Source: Collinsella sp.
GTDB lineage: Bacteria; Actinomycetota; Coriobacteriia; Coriobacteriales; Coriobacteriaceae
Assembly: GCA_019414465.1 (NCBI GenBank)
Contig: DXLY01000047.1
Span: 1 to 13,085 of the forward strand
Length of the DNA: 13,085 bases
Direction: 5' to 3'
Part shown: in pieces, positions 1 through 6,841 of the stretch
How positions within the stretch are numbered: position 1 is the first letter of the stretch
Layout: the number at the start of each line of letters is the position of its first letter
Position numbers and translations under genes: made by a program
Notes under the pieces: model-generated
Told to the model about the DNA's origin: nothing
What the model saw: only the letters and a program-made list of their open reading frames with translations
Databases searched by the model: none

Positions 1-104
1 TCTTCTCAACGGCTAGTCGTCGGCGCACTTACACCAACATTTCCGACGCGATCGCAAGGCCGCGCTCACTTAGGTATTTACAATCTTTCGACGAACGGGG
101 TTAC
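1..104. other. Intergenic region downstream of phoU
   Basis: This is the non-coding end of the window beyond the phoU stop. I see no convincing gene. A plus-strand frame is open from the left edge to a stop at 145-147, but its last part is only the antisense of the acidic phoU tail. No hairpin followed by a T-run is visible on the minus strand, so the pst-phoU transcript has no recognisable intrinsic terminator here. The only local symmetry is a GCGATCGC palindrome near 49-56. The neighbouring gene to the left is outside the window. Confidence 0.5.
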
Positions 105-962
105 TTACTCCTCGTCGTCCTCGCCATCGTCCTCATCCTCAAGATGATCGAGCAGGTAGCGAAGACCCTCGCTGACCTCGTTAACGGGCACCTTGGCAAC
201 GTAGCGTGCATCGACGGCGGGCCTCATGATAACACCCTCGCCCGAAGGCACGCGCATGCTCTCGAGCTCATCCTCGTCCGTGCACGCAATATCGCCGGCA
301 GTCATACGCTGTCCGGTCAACAGGAAGGTCAGACGGCAGGCGACATCGATGGAAATCGAGGCGATGCGATCGAGATAGCGCGATACCATGATGGCGCGGC
401 GCAGGTCGTCATAGTTGCTGTCGTCGTCCATAAAATCGCCCGTGTCCATGCGGTTAAAGGTGCGGAAGAACTTCTCGTAGGCGGCGTGCACTGGCTCGTC
501 CTCGACGGCCAAGTTGCAGATGATGGACATGTCGTTGGTGACGAGCGCAGAAAGCGAAGAGCCCAGCACCTGGTAGACGGCCTCAGCCTCGGCCTCGACC
601 GTGCCGACGAGCTCCTTGGGCAGCGAGATGTCGGCCTTGATCATATGACGCGTGGCGCGGCAAATCTGGCGAACCTTATCGGTCATGCGCTGCAGGTTAA
701 AGTCGACGTAGATGATCGTCTGCAGCAAGCGGAAGTCGGAGGCGACCGGTGACTGCGTGGCAATCAGGTTGTAGCAGACGGCCTCCAGGTTGGCGCAGCG
801 TGCGTCAATCGAAAGCGTGCGCTTCTTGGTCTTGGTGGCGAGCTTGCGGTCGTCGGTCACATAGGCCTTCACGGCATCGTGGAGGGCCAGATCGACGGCC
901 TCGTAGATGCTCAGCATCTCGTGACGGGCCTCGATGAGCTGACGGGAAAACAGTTTGCGCAT
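105..962 (-). CDS. phoU: Phosphate transport regulator PhoU, with acidic C-terminal extension
   Basis: PhoU is a cytoplasmic helical protein that links the PstSCAB transporter to the Pho sensor kinase, and it restrains phosphate uptake and signalling when phosphate is plentiful. The 285-residue product shows two PhoU-type three-helix repeats, about residues 10-110 and 120-217, rich in acidic and histidine positions; the second ends with a helix containing SRYLDRIASISID, typical of the family. Usual PhoU proteins are about 215-240 residues. Here residues 221-285 form an extra segment ending in a strongly acidic run (LEDEDDGEDDEE). The ATG at 962 is preceded by GGAG (969-972) at 6 nt. The gene is last in the pst operon, 92 nt after pstB, and ends in tandem stops (TAAGTAA). 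The placement next to pstB and the repeats make the family call firm; the role of the tail is unknown. Confidence 0.93.
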   Translation of the reverse strand: MRKLFSRQLIEARHEMLSIYEAVDLALHDAVKAYVTDDRKLATKTKKRTLSIDARCANLEAVCYNLIATQSPVASDFRLLQTIIYVDFNLQRMTDKVRQICRATRHMIKADISLPKELVGTVEAEAEAVYQVLGSSLSALVTNDMSIICNLAVEDEPVHAAYEKFFRTFNRMDTGDFMDDDSNYDDLRRAIMVSRYLDRIASISIDVACRLTFLLTGQRMTAGDIACTDEDELESMRVPSGEGVIMRPAVDARYVAKVPVNEVSEGLRYLLDHLEDEDDGEDDEE

Positions 963-982
963 GGTTCACTCCAATCAGTTGG

Positions 983-1003
983 GTGCGGTCATGCCGCCCG
1001 CAC
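983..1003 (-). other. Hairpin in the pstB-phoU spacer
   Basis: In the 92-nt gap between pstB and phoU an inverted repeat has 6-bp arms GTGCGG (983-988) and CCGCAC (998-1003) with a 9-nt loop. An alternative pairing inside it is GCGG/CCGC. It is not followed by a U-run, so it is not an intrinsic terminator. It lies about 20 nt before the phoU start and could be a processing or stability element, or could slow ribosome entry into phoU. A CCGATCGG palindrome lies at 1027-1034 in the same gap. No promoter was recognised there. The function is inferred only. Confidence 0.4.
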
Positions 1004-1054
1004 AGTGAATACGCACCGGACCAGATCCGATCGGCTTGGGACTAGTCGCACCGA

Positions 1055-1858
<804 letters not shown>

Positions 1859-1870
1859 GGGACTCCTTAA

Positions 1871-2776
1871 CTAGCGACGCTTGCGCGACAGGAAGCGCGC
1901 AAACAGGTTGAAGGCCAGAATGATCACCATCAGCAAGAGCGCGGTGCCGTAGGCTGCGTTCATGTTGATGCCGTCGTTGGCAAGCAGATACAGGTGAACC
2001 GTCATGGGGCGGCCGGAATCGAGCGGCGAAATAGGTAGATTGATGGCCTGCCCCATGGTATAGAGCACCACCGCGGTCTCGCCAATGGCACGGCCGATGG
2101 CGAGAACGATGCCCGTGGCAATACGGCCAAAGGCAGAAGGAAGCACGATCTTGGAGACAACCTGCCACTTGGTGGCGCCCAGGCCATATGCGCCCCAGCG
2201 GATATAGCGCGGAACGGCGCGAATGGCCTCTTCGGTGGTACGCATGACGATGGGAAGCATCAAGAGCGCGAGTGCCAGGGCGGCCGAGACCATCGAAAGG
2301 CCCAGGCCCATGGCCTCGACAAACAAGGCGTAGCCAAACAGGCCCATAACGATGGAGGGCACCGAGGCCAAAGCGTCAGCAGCGTAGCGAATGAGCTCGA
2401 CGACCTTGCCCTGCTTGGCGTACTCGGCCAGATAGACGGCTGCCAGCACAGCGATCGGCGTGCAGATAAGCATGGCGAGCGCCGTCACGTAGACGGTCGA
2501 GACGATCGTGGGCCAAATTCCGCCCTCGGCGTTGACGCCCTGGGGCCAACCGAAGATAAAGTCGAGCGAGATGTGTGGCAGGCCGTTGATGACCACGTAG
2601 GCGATGATAGCGACCAGCACCAGCGTGGTGATGTAGGCAGCGGCACGAAACACGCAAAGCATGATCTTGTTGGACAGGTCCTTGTTGATGCGGCCCTTCT
2701 TGCCGTGGGAAAGGGCACGCTTGATGCGCTCGCGCGACGAGGTCGTATCGACCGTCGTGTCAACGGAATCGGACAT
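1871..2776 (-). CDS. pstA: Phosphate ABC transporter permease PstA
   Basis: PstA is one of the two membrane subunits of the phosphate importer. The 301-residue product has a cytoplasmic N-terminus of about 40 residues, rich in Ser/Thr then Lys/Arg, followed by about six hydrophobic segments: about 46-66, 88-117, 138-155, 160-178, 219-242 and 275-295. The EAA-type coupling loop that docks on PstB is visible around 183-233, with GAYGLGATKWQVV and GRAIGETAVV, motifs shared by PstA and PstC. The start at 2776 lies 3 nt after the pstC stop, and its ribosome site (AGAGGGGG) lies inside the pstC 3' end, so translation is probably coupled. PstA is distinguished from PstC by the VYLAEYAKQGK and SVPSIVMGLFGYALFV stretches and by gene order. 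Confidence 0.96.
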   Translation of the reverse strand: MSDSVDTTVDTTSSRERIKRALSHGKKGRINKDLSNKIMLCVFRAAAYITTLVLVAIIAYVVINGLPHISLDFIFGWPQGVNAEGGIWPTIVSTVYVTALAMLICTPIAVLAAVYLAEYAKQGKVVELIRYAADALASVPSIVMGLFGYALFVEAMGLGLSMVSAALALALLMLPIVMRTTEEAIRAVPRYIRWGAYGLGATKWQVVSKIVLPSAFGRIATGIVLAIGRAIGETAVVLYTMGQAINLPISPLDSGRPMTVHLYLLANDGINMNAAYGTALLLMVIILAFNLFARFLSRKRR

Positions 2777-2779
2777 AGC

Positions 2780-3706
2780 CTACCCCCTCTTCTTCTTGGA
2801 AATCAGACGGACGATGCCCACCAGCGTGGCGGAGATGATAAACAGGACCACGCCCATGCCGAACAGCGCCGAGCGATGCAGACCCGAGGAATAGCTCATG
2901 TCGAGCGCGATCTGGCTCGTGAGCGTCGAGATAGGGCTCGCAATGCTGTCGGGAATAACCGGGGCGTTACCTACGACCATGAGCACGGCCATGGTCTCGC
3001 CGATGGCACGGCCCATACCCAGCACGATGGCATCAACGATACCCAGCTTCGCGGCAGGTAGCACGACCTTATAGATGGTCTGCCACTTGGTGGCGCCCAT
3101 GGCATACGATGCCTCGCGAATGCCCATGGGAATGGAATTGAGAGCATCGATGGTGAGCGTGGTGATGGTAGGGACGATCATGATGGCGAGCACAAACCAC
3201 GCCGTCAGCGCACCAAAACCAAGGCCGCCGGTCAGTTGTGCGATAAACGGGCGGATGATGATCATGCCAAAGAAACCATAGATGATAGAAGGGATGCCGG
3301 CCAACAGGTCAACGGCGGGGCTGATGAGCTTGCGCACGCGCTTGCTGGCAATCTCGACCAGGTAAACGGCCGTACCCACGCCCAGCGGCACGCCCATGGC
3401 GAGCGCACCGACGGTCACCAGACCCGAGCCGGCAAGCAGCGACAAGATGCCGTAGTGGCCCTCGGAAGGCGCCCACGTAAAGCTAAAGAAGTCCGCCAGA
3501 CCGATGTCGGTAAAGACGGGCAGCGCCGAGTACGTGGTAAAGACAAAAATCAGGATGACGGTAACGACCGCCAAGAACGCGCAGGCAAAGAAGATCCACT
3601 GCAGCGCCTTCTCCTTGATATAGGTACTGCGCGATACGAGCGCCAGCTCGCGCTTCTTGGGCGTCTGAACATTCTGCTCAGTCTGGGAGTTTTCCTGTGC
3701 TTCCAT
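2780..3706 (-). CDS. pstC: Phosphate ABC transporter permease PstC
   Basis: PstC pairs with PstA to form the phosphate channel in the cytoplasmic membrane. The 308-residue product has a polar Gln/Glu-rich cytoplasmic leader (1-34), a first membrane helix at about 36-58, a periplasmic-side loop, and further helices up to 300. The TWAPSEGHYGILSLLAGS segment, the AGIPSIIYGFFGM motif (136-148) and the EAA loop EASYAMGATKWQTIYKVVLPA (198-218) followed by MGRAIGETMAVLM are classic PstC features. The frame could start three codons earlier at a GTG (3715) inside the pstS 3' end. I prefer the ATG at 3706 because AAGGGGAG stands 8 nt upstream of it, whereas it would almost touch the GTG. The pstS stop is 1 nt upstream, so translation is likely coupled. 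Confidence 0.95.
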   Translation of the reverse strand: MEAQENSQTEQNVQTPKKRELALVSRSTYIKEKALQWIFFACAFLAVVTVILIFVFTTYSALPVFTDIGLADFFSFTWAPSEGHYGILSLLAGSGLVTVGALAMGVPLGVGTAVYLVEIASKRVRKLISPAVDLLAGIPSIIYGFFGMIIIRPFIAQLTGGLGFGALTAWFVLAIMIVPTITTLTIDALNSIPMGIREASYAMGATKWQTIYKVVLPAAKLGIVDAIVLGMGRAIGETMAVLMVVGNAPVIPDSIASPISTLTSQIALDMSYSSGLHRSALFGMGVVLFIISATLVGIVRLISKKKRG

Positions 3707-3707
3707 G

Positions 3708-4544
3708 CTACTCACTCCCCTTCTCGTCGTTGGTGACGGGAATAAAGCCCGCCTCGCGAATCTGCTTGTCCATCTTTTCGGACGTCACATAGTCGATGTA
3801 ATCCTGCGCCTGCTGCGAAGGCGCACCCTTCACAAAGAAGTAAAGGTCGCGCGAGATGGGATAGCCGCCACTCGCGACCGTCTTCTCGGACGCCTCAACA
3901 TGATTGACCGAGACGGCCTTGACCGAGGTCTTGGCGTTGAGGCTATCGACGAAGCCCAGCGAAATGTAGCCGATGGCCCCACGCGAACGAGATACCACGT
4001 CGCGCACCTGGCCCGTACCCGAAAGAACAGCCGAGCGGCGATCGAACGGCGTGCCATCCATCACGATGGTACGGAAGGCCTCGCGCGTACCGGACGCCTC
4101 GTCTCGGTTGATGACCTGAATCCTCAGGTCCTCGCCACCGACCTCTTTCCAATTGGTAATCTTGCCGGCGTAGATATCGCGGAGCTGCTCGGTCGAGAGG
4201 TTATCGACCGGGTTATCGTCGTTCACGATGACCGCGATACCGTCGTGGGCAATTACGATGGGGGTCAGGCCCAGATCCTGTTCGTCGGCATTGAGCCCAC
4301 GGGAGGAGCTGGCGATATCGGCCGTGCCGGCGCTGACGGCCTCGATGCCAGCGGAAGAACCCAAACCGGAAACGAGCACGTCGATGCCGGTCTCCTCCTT
4401 AAAGCCCTCGGCCGCAATCTCGGCGATAGGAAGGCAGGTCGTGGAGCCAGCGACGGTAATGGAAGAGGTAGAAGATCCCGAAGAACAGGCACACAGCGTA
4501 AGTGTAAGCACAGCGGCGCTCAGGACCGATACGATCTTTCTCAT
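3708..4544 (-). CDS. pstS: Phosphate-binding lipoprotein PstS
   Basis: PstS captures inorganic phosphate outside the membrane and delivers it to PstC/PstA. The 278-residue product begins with a lipoprotein signal peptide: basic MRK, a hydrophobic core and a lipobox LCAC with the lipid-bearing cysteine at residue 20, then a Ser/Thr-rich linker. The phosphate-binding signatures follow: VAGSTT (31-36), GLGSSAGIEAV (60-70), ADIASSSRGL (75-84), IAHDGIAV (98-105) and EASGTREAF (149-157). Length matches the short, Gram-positive-like PstS type. The start ATG overlaps the pgeF stop as ATGA (4541-4544), and no good Shine-Dalgarno is visible in front of it, so ribosomes finishing pgeF may re-initiate here. 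Family assignment is secure; coupling is inferred. Confidence 0.96.
   Translation of the reverse strand: MRKIVSVLSAAVLTLTLCACSSGSSTSSITVAGSTTCLPIAEIAAEGFKEETGIDVLVSGLGSSAGIEAVSAGTADIASSSRGLNADEQDLGLTPIVIAHDGIAVIVNDDNPVDNLSTEQLRDIYAGKITNWKEVGGEDLRIQVINRDEASGTREAFRTIVMDGTPFDRRSAVLSGTGQVRDVVSRSRGAIGYISLGFVDSLNAKTSVKAVSVNHVEASEKTVASGGYPISRDLYFFVKGAPSQQAQDYIDYVTSEKMDKQIREAGFIPVTNDEKGSE
3715..3720 (-). promoter_or_regulatory. Ribosome binding site deciding the pstC start
   Basis: Minus-strand GGGGAG (part of AAGGGGAG) lies inside the last codons of pstS, 8 nt before the ATG at 3706. It immediately abuts the alternative GTG at 3715, which would leave no usable spacing; this is why the shorter PstC start is chosen. 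Confidence 0.75.
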
Positions 4545-5341
4545 AGCATCACGCCGATCGCAGCATGGCGCCCACAGGTGCCGTCCTCGTTACGGTAGGA
4601 ATAAAAGCGGTCGTTCTGACGCACGGTCGAAAGCTGGGTATCCACGATATCATCCGCGTCGACACCGACATCTACCAGCGCCTCGCGAATGGCAGCGGAA
4701 AGATCGAGCATGCGAGAGGTACTCGCATCGATGCAAGAGAACTCGGCGGCAAAGCGATCCATGAGTTCCTGGGATACCTCATATTCGTCACCCAAGATAT
4801 GGGGGCCGATATAGGCGGAAACGTCGCCCGCATCGCAGCCGGCAGCATCGCAAAGCGCCTGGCACGCCTTGGCGGAAATACGTGCAATCGTGCCCTTCCA
4901 ACCGGAGTGCACCACGGCAAATCCGCCAGGGGCCACCAGCACCACGGGAACGCAGTCGGCAAAGCAGAGCAGCACGGGCACGTTATGCGCCGTACAGACG
5001 ATGGCATCGCAGCCCGCGGCAATCTGCTCGCGGACGTCCTCAAGGTCATCGGCGCCATTCGAGGTCACCGCAACGATATGGTCACCATGGACCTGATTGG
5101 GAACGAGCAGGTTGTGCTCGCACTCCGCGGCACCCATAGCCTCGAGTGCGCGGCGACGATTTTCTTGAACAGCAAAGGGATCATCGCCAACATGCGAGCC
5201 CAAGTTGAGTGAGGAGTACGCATCTTCGGAAACGCCACCGGCGCGCTCGGTGAAGGCAAAGCGAACATCGGATGTCGCGCCCTCCACCAACGTAACTCCA
5301 TCATGGTCGACACGCGAAACTTTGTCCGCACGTGCTGCCAT
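4541..5341 (-). CDS. pgeF: PgeF/YfiH family (LACC1/FAMIN-like) purine phosphorylase, peptidoglycan editing factor
   Basis: Members of this family (YfiH, YlmD, LACC1/FAMIN) were first called polyphenol oxidases. They are now known as zinc-dependent enzymes acting on purine nucleosides (phosphorolysis of adenosine, inosine and methylthioadenosine, and adenosine deamination); the E. coli member has been linked to peptidoglycan editing. The 266-residue product shows the metal site: His85 in PNQVHGD, Cys130 in FADCVPVVL and His145 in VVHSGWKGT, plus the early LNLGSHVGDD and the C-terminal FYSYRNEDGTCGRHAAI. An in-frame GTG at 5362 exists, but AGGAGG stands between it and the ATG at 5341 at ideal spacing, so the ATG is chosen. 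The gene follows the ftsZ terminator and overlaps pstS by 4 nt, so it is the first gene of the phosphate unit. A pgeF/ylmD gene next to ftsZ is common in Gram-positives; its fusion to a pst operon is not usual. The substrate here is inferred from family. Confidence 0.92.
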   Translation of the reverse strand: MAARADKVSRVDHDGVTLVEGATSDVRFAFTERAGGVSEDAYSSLNLGSHVGDDPFAVQENRRRALEAMGAAECEHNLLVPNQVHGDHIVAVTSNGADDLEDVREQIAAGCDAIVCTAHNVPVLLCFADCVPVVLVAPGGFAVVHSGWKGTIARISAKACQALCDAAGCDAGDVSAYIGPHILGDEYEVSQELMDRFAAEFSCIDASTSRMLDLSAAIREALVDVGVDADDIVDTQLSTVRQNDRFYSYRNEDGTCGRHAAIGVML

Positions 5342-5348
5342 ACTAAAG

Positions 5349-5354
5349 CCTCCT
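5349..5354 (-). promoter_or_regulatory. Ribosome binding site deciding the pgeF start
   Basis: Minus-strand AGGAGG, a perfect core Shine-Dalgarno, lies 7 nt before the ATG at 5341. It falls within the reading frame extended to GTG 5362, which makes that longer start unlikely. Confidence 0.85.
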
Positions 5355-5369
5355 AATAACACAAGTACC

Positions 5370-5382
5370 GCGGCATCGCCGC
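5370..5382 (-). other. Small hairpin in the pgeF leader
   Basis: A perfect inverted repeat of GCGGC and GCCGC with a 3-nt loop lies about 15 nt upstream of the pgeF ribosome site. Flanking GTA/TAC can add pairs across a bulge. It is not followed by a U-run. It may stabilise the transcript or tune translation of the first gene of the phosphate unit. The structure is seen in the sequence; any function is inferred. Confidence 0.35.
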
Positions 5383-5383
5383 T

Positions 5384-5406
5384 ACAGCCCGCGTTTATAC
5401 GGCTGT
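5384..5406. promoter_or_regulatory. Inverted repeat in the pgeF upstream region, possible operator
   Basis: ACAGCC (5384-5389) and GGCTGT (5401-5406) form an inverted repeat with an 11-bp spacer. The spacer contains TATAAA on the minus strand (5394-5399), which could serve as a -10 element. A dimeric regulator bound here would sit on that promoter element. The plus strand at 5403-5409 also reads CTGTCAT, identical to one half of the E. coli Pho box, but no second half is present at the right distance. Weak evidence only. Confidence 0.3.
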
Positions 5407-5420
5407 CATACTTCTCTAAA

Positions 5421-5468
5421 AGGATACCTGCTGCGCTGGAGGCAATCGTAAAGGGAACGTAAAGAGAT
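5421..5468 (-). promoter_or_regulatory. Candidate Pho box and promoter of the pgeF-pst operon
   Basis: On the minus strand two adjacent 11-bp units, ATCTCTTTACG (5468-5458) and TTCCCTTTACG (5457-5447), share CTTTACG and agree at 9 of 11 positions. Tandem 11-bp repeats are the binding architecture of PhoB/PhoP response regulators, and TTTACG resembles the TT(A/T)A(C/T)A half-site of Bacillus PhoP. A weak -10 (TATCCT, 5426-5421) lies 20 nt downstream without a good -35, as expected for an activator-dependent promoter; the box would then lie near -33 to -54. TATAAA at 5399-5394 is an alternative -10. The position, just upstream of an operon containing pstSCAB-phoU, supports the reading; binding itself is inferred. 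Confidence 0.5.
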
Positions 5469-5492
5469 TGGAGGTTCTAGTTTACAAAGTCG

Positions 5493-5525
5493 AAATAAAA
5501 AGGGCGCGTCCATACGGACACGCCC
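5493..5525 (-). terminator. Intrinsic terminator of ftsZ
   Basis: Reading the minus strand, a 10-bp stem GGGCGTGTCC/GGACGCGCCC (one U-G wobble) closes a GTAT loop and is followed directly by TTTTTATTT. It begins 26 nt after the ftsZ stop. The stem strength and the U-run make it a textbook rho-independent terminator. It separates the division and cell wall unit from the pgeF-pst unit. The plus-strand direction has no T-run, so it acts on minus-strand transcripts only. Confidence 0.93.
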
Positions 5526-5551
5526 CTGTGCACAACAATGCAAAGAACGAC

Positions 5552-6706
5552 TTAGAAGCTACCGCGCTTCAGGAAGTCGGGAAGCTCGAACTGATCGTTG
5601 CCGAAGTTAGGAAGCTCGGTGCCACCGACGTTGCGGGTCGGAGCGGCCTGAGCCGGGCTCGTGGCAGGAGCGGTGCGCTGCGGCTCAGCAGAGGCAGCGG
5701 CCTTGCTCTGAGACTGCTGAGCAGCAAAGAGCTCGTCCTGACGGTTGACGTTGGAGTCGGAGAAGCCCGTAGCGATGACGGTGATACGCACCTGATCGCC
5801 CAGGGACTCGTCGACAACGGTACCGAAGATGATGTTGGCCTCGGGGTCGACGGCGTTGGCGACAACGTCGGCGGCGTCGCTGATCTCCTGGATGCCCAGG
5901 TCCTTGGAACCGGCGATGGAGAGCAGCACGCGCGTGGCACCATCGATGGAGCTCTCGAGCAGCGGGCTGGAGATGGCCTGCTGGGCAGCGTCGACGGCAC
6001 GGGTATCCCCAGAAGAGGTACCGATACCCATCATGGCGGTACCGGCCTGCTTCATGATGGTCTTAACATCGGCGAAGTCCAGGTTGATGATACCGGGGAC
6101 GGTGATGAGGTCGGTGATGCCCTGGGTGCCCTGGGAAAGGACGCCATCGGCAATCGCGAAGGCCTCGAGCATGGTGGTCTTCTTCTCGGCGATGTCGAGC
6201 AGCTTATCGTTAGGGATGACGATCATGGTGTCGACGCAATCGGAGAGGGTCTTAATGCCCTCCTCGGCGCTCTTCTTGCGCTTGCGGCCCTCGAAGGTGA
6301 AGGGCTTGGTCACGACGGCGACGGTCAGCGCACCGACCTCGTTCATCGCGATATCGGCAACGATGGGAGCAGCGCCGGTACCGGTGCCACCGCCCTCGCC
6401 GCAGGTGATGAACACCATGTCGGCGCCAGCGAGCGCCTCGGCAATGTCGTCGCGGGACTCATCGGCAGCCTTGCGGCCAACCTCGGGGTTGGCGCCGGCG
6501 CCCAGGCCGCGGGTAAGGTCGGTGCCGATGTGCACCTTGATATCGGCATCAGAGATCGCGAGTGCCTGAGCATCGGTGTTGATGGCAACAAACTCGACGC
6601 CGCGGATGCCCTCTTCGATCATTCGATTGACCGCGTTGGTACCGCCGCCGCCGACGCCGACCACCTTAATGACGGCAAGGTAGTTGTTGATCTCTGTCTC
6701 GTGCAT
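5552..6706 (-). CDS. ftsZ: Cell division protein FtsZ
   Basis: FtsZ is the tubulin-like GTPase that polymerises into the Z-ring and recruits the divisome at midcell. The 384-residue product has the nucleotide-binding start VIKVVGVGGGGTNAVNRM (about 12-29), the tubulin signature GGGTGTG (105-111), the T7 loop NLDFADV (208-214) that completes the GTPase site of the next subunit, a variable linker from about 315, and a C-terminal peptide ELPDFLKRGSF that matches the conserved tail for partner binding. An in-frame ATG lies 30 nt earlier at 6736 but has no ribosome site. I chose 6706 because CGGAGG is 6 nt upstream and the resulting start MHETEINNYLAVI fits the family. It is preceded by a 199-nt leader and followed by a terminator. 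No ftsA precedes it. Confidence 0.98.
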   Translation of the reverse strand: MHETEINNYLAVIKVVGVGGGGTNAVNRMIEEGIRGVEFVAINTDAQALAISDADIKVHIGTDLTRGLGAGANPEVGRKAADESRDDIAEALAGADMVFITCGEGGGTGTGAAPIVADIAMNEVGALTVAVVTKPFTFEGRKRKKSAEEGIKTLSDCVDTMIVIPNDKLLDIAEKKTTMLEAFAIADGVLSQGTQGITDLITVPGIINLDFADVKTIMKQAGTAMMGIGTSSGDTRAVDAAQQAISSPLLESSIDGATRVLLSIAGSKDLGIQEISDAADVVANAVDPEANIIFGTVVDESLGDQVRITVIATGFSDSNVNRQDELFAAQQSQSKAAASAEPQRTAPATSPAQAAPTRNVGGTELPNFGNDQFELPDFLKRGSF

Positions 6707-6712
6707 GTCGGT

Positions 6713-6718
6713 CCTCCG
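6713..6718 (-). promoter_or_regulatory. Ribosome binding site deciding the ftsZ start
   Basis: Minus-strand CGGAGG lies 6 nt before the ATG at 6706. It is inside the frame extended to ATG 6736, which itself lacks any purine-rich site, so the shorter FtsZ is preferred. Confidence 0.85.
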
Positions 6719-6741
6719 AACAAAGGTTATAGCCATAGCAT

Positions 6742-6774
6742 GGGTCGACCCCTGCGCACATTAACCTTCAGGTT
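6742..6774. other. Palindromes in the ftsZ leader
   Basis: Two short palindromes lie in the ftsZ 5' leader: a perfect GGGTCGACCC at 6742-6751 and AACCT-TC-AGGTT at 6763-6774. Downstream of the candidate promoter both would be in the transcript, where they could form small hairpins, or they may be protein-binding sites on DNA. Neither is followed by a U-run. No known operator was recognised. Confidence 0.35.
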
Positions 6775-6799
6775 GAAAGTAAATGCAAAGGTAAACTGT

Positions 6800-6841
6800 A
6801 TTATGTTTGCACATTATGAACGTATCAGTCAAATAATTGAC
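6800..6841 (-). promoter_or_regulatory. Candidate ftsZ promoter with overlapping palindrome
   Basis: On the minus strand CTGATA (6828-6823; 4 of 6 to TTGACA) and CATAAT (6805-6800; 5 of 6 to TATAAT) are 17 nt apart, giving a plausible housekeeping sigma promoter about 85 nt before the ftsZ ribosome site. A second CATAAT lies 14 nt upstream of the first. The -35 touches a palindrome GTCAA-ATAA-TTGAC (6828-6841) that could be an operator. The stretch is clearly AT-richer than its surroundings. It would let ftsZ be transcribed independently of the upstream dcw genes. Assigned by eye only. Confidence 0.45.

Noticed and set aside
1..147. Possible gene end entering from the left on the plus strand, stop at 145-147
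   Set aside because: It would overlap phoU by over 40 nt, and its Ser-rich end is the antisense of the acidic tail. The part before that is too short to identify.
1..752. Plus-strand frame open from the left edge through phoU, with an apparent hydrophobic helix near 100-145
   Set aside because: The hydrophobic run is the antisense of the Asp/Glu codons in the PhoU tail; no ribosome site precedes it and the remainder is antisense to phoU.
983..1003. Hairpin between pstB and phoU as an intrinsic terminator
   Set aside because: No T-run follows on the minus strand and phoU is normally cotranscribed with pst.
3715..3715. GTG start for PstC at 3715
   Set aside because: The only good Shine-Dalgarno abuts this codon, while it sits 8 nt from the ATG at 3706.
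5370..5382. GCGGC-GAT-GCCGC hairpin as a terminator or riboswitch
   Set aside because: There is no U-run, the stem is only 5 bp and the leader is too short to hold a known riboswitch fold.
6736..6736. ATG at 6736 as the FtsZ start
   Set aside because: It has no ribosome site, and the CGGAGG just before ATG 6706 lies inside the extended frame.
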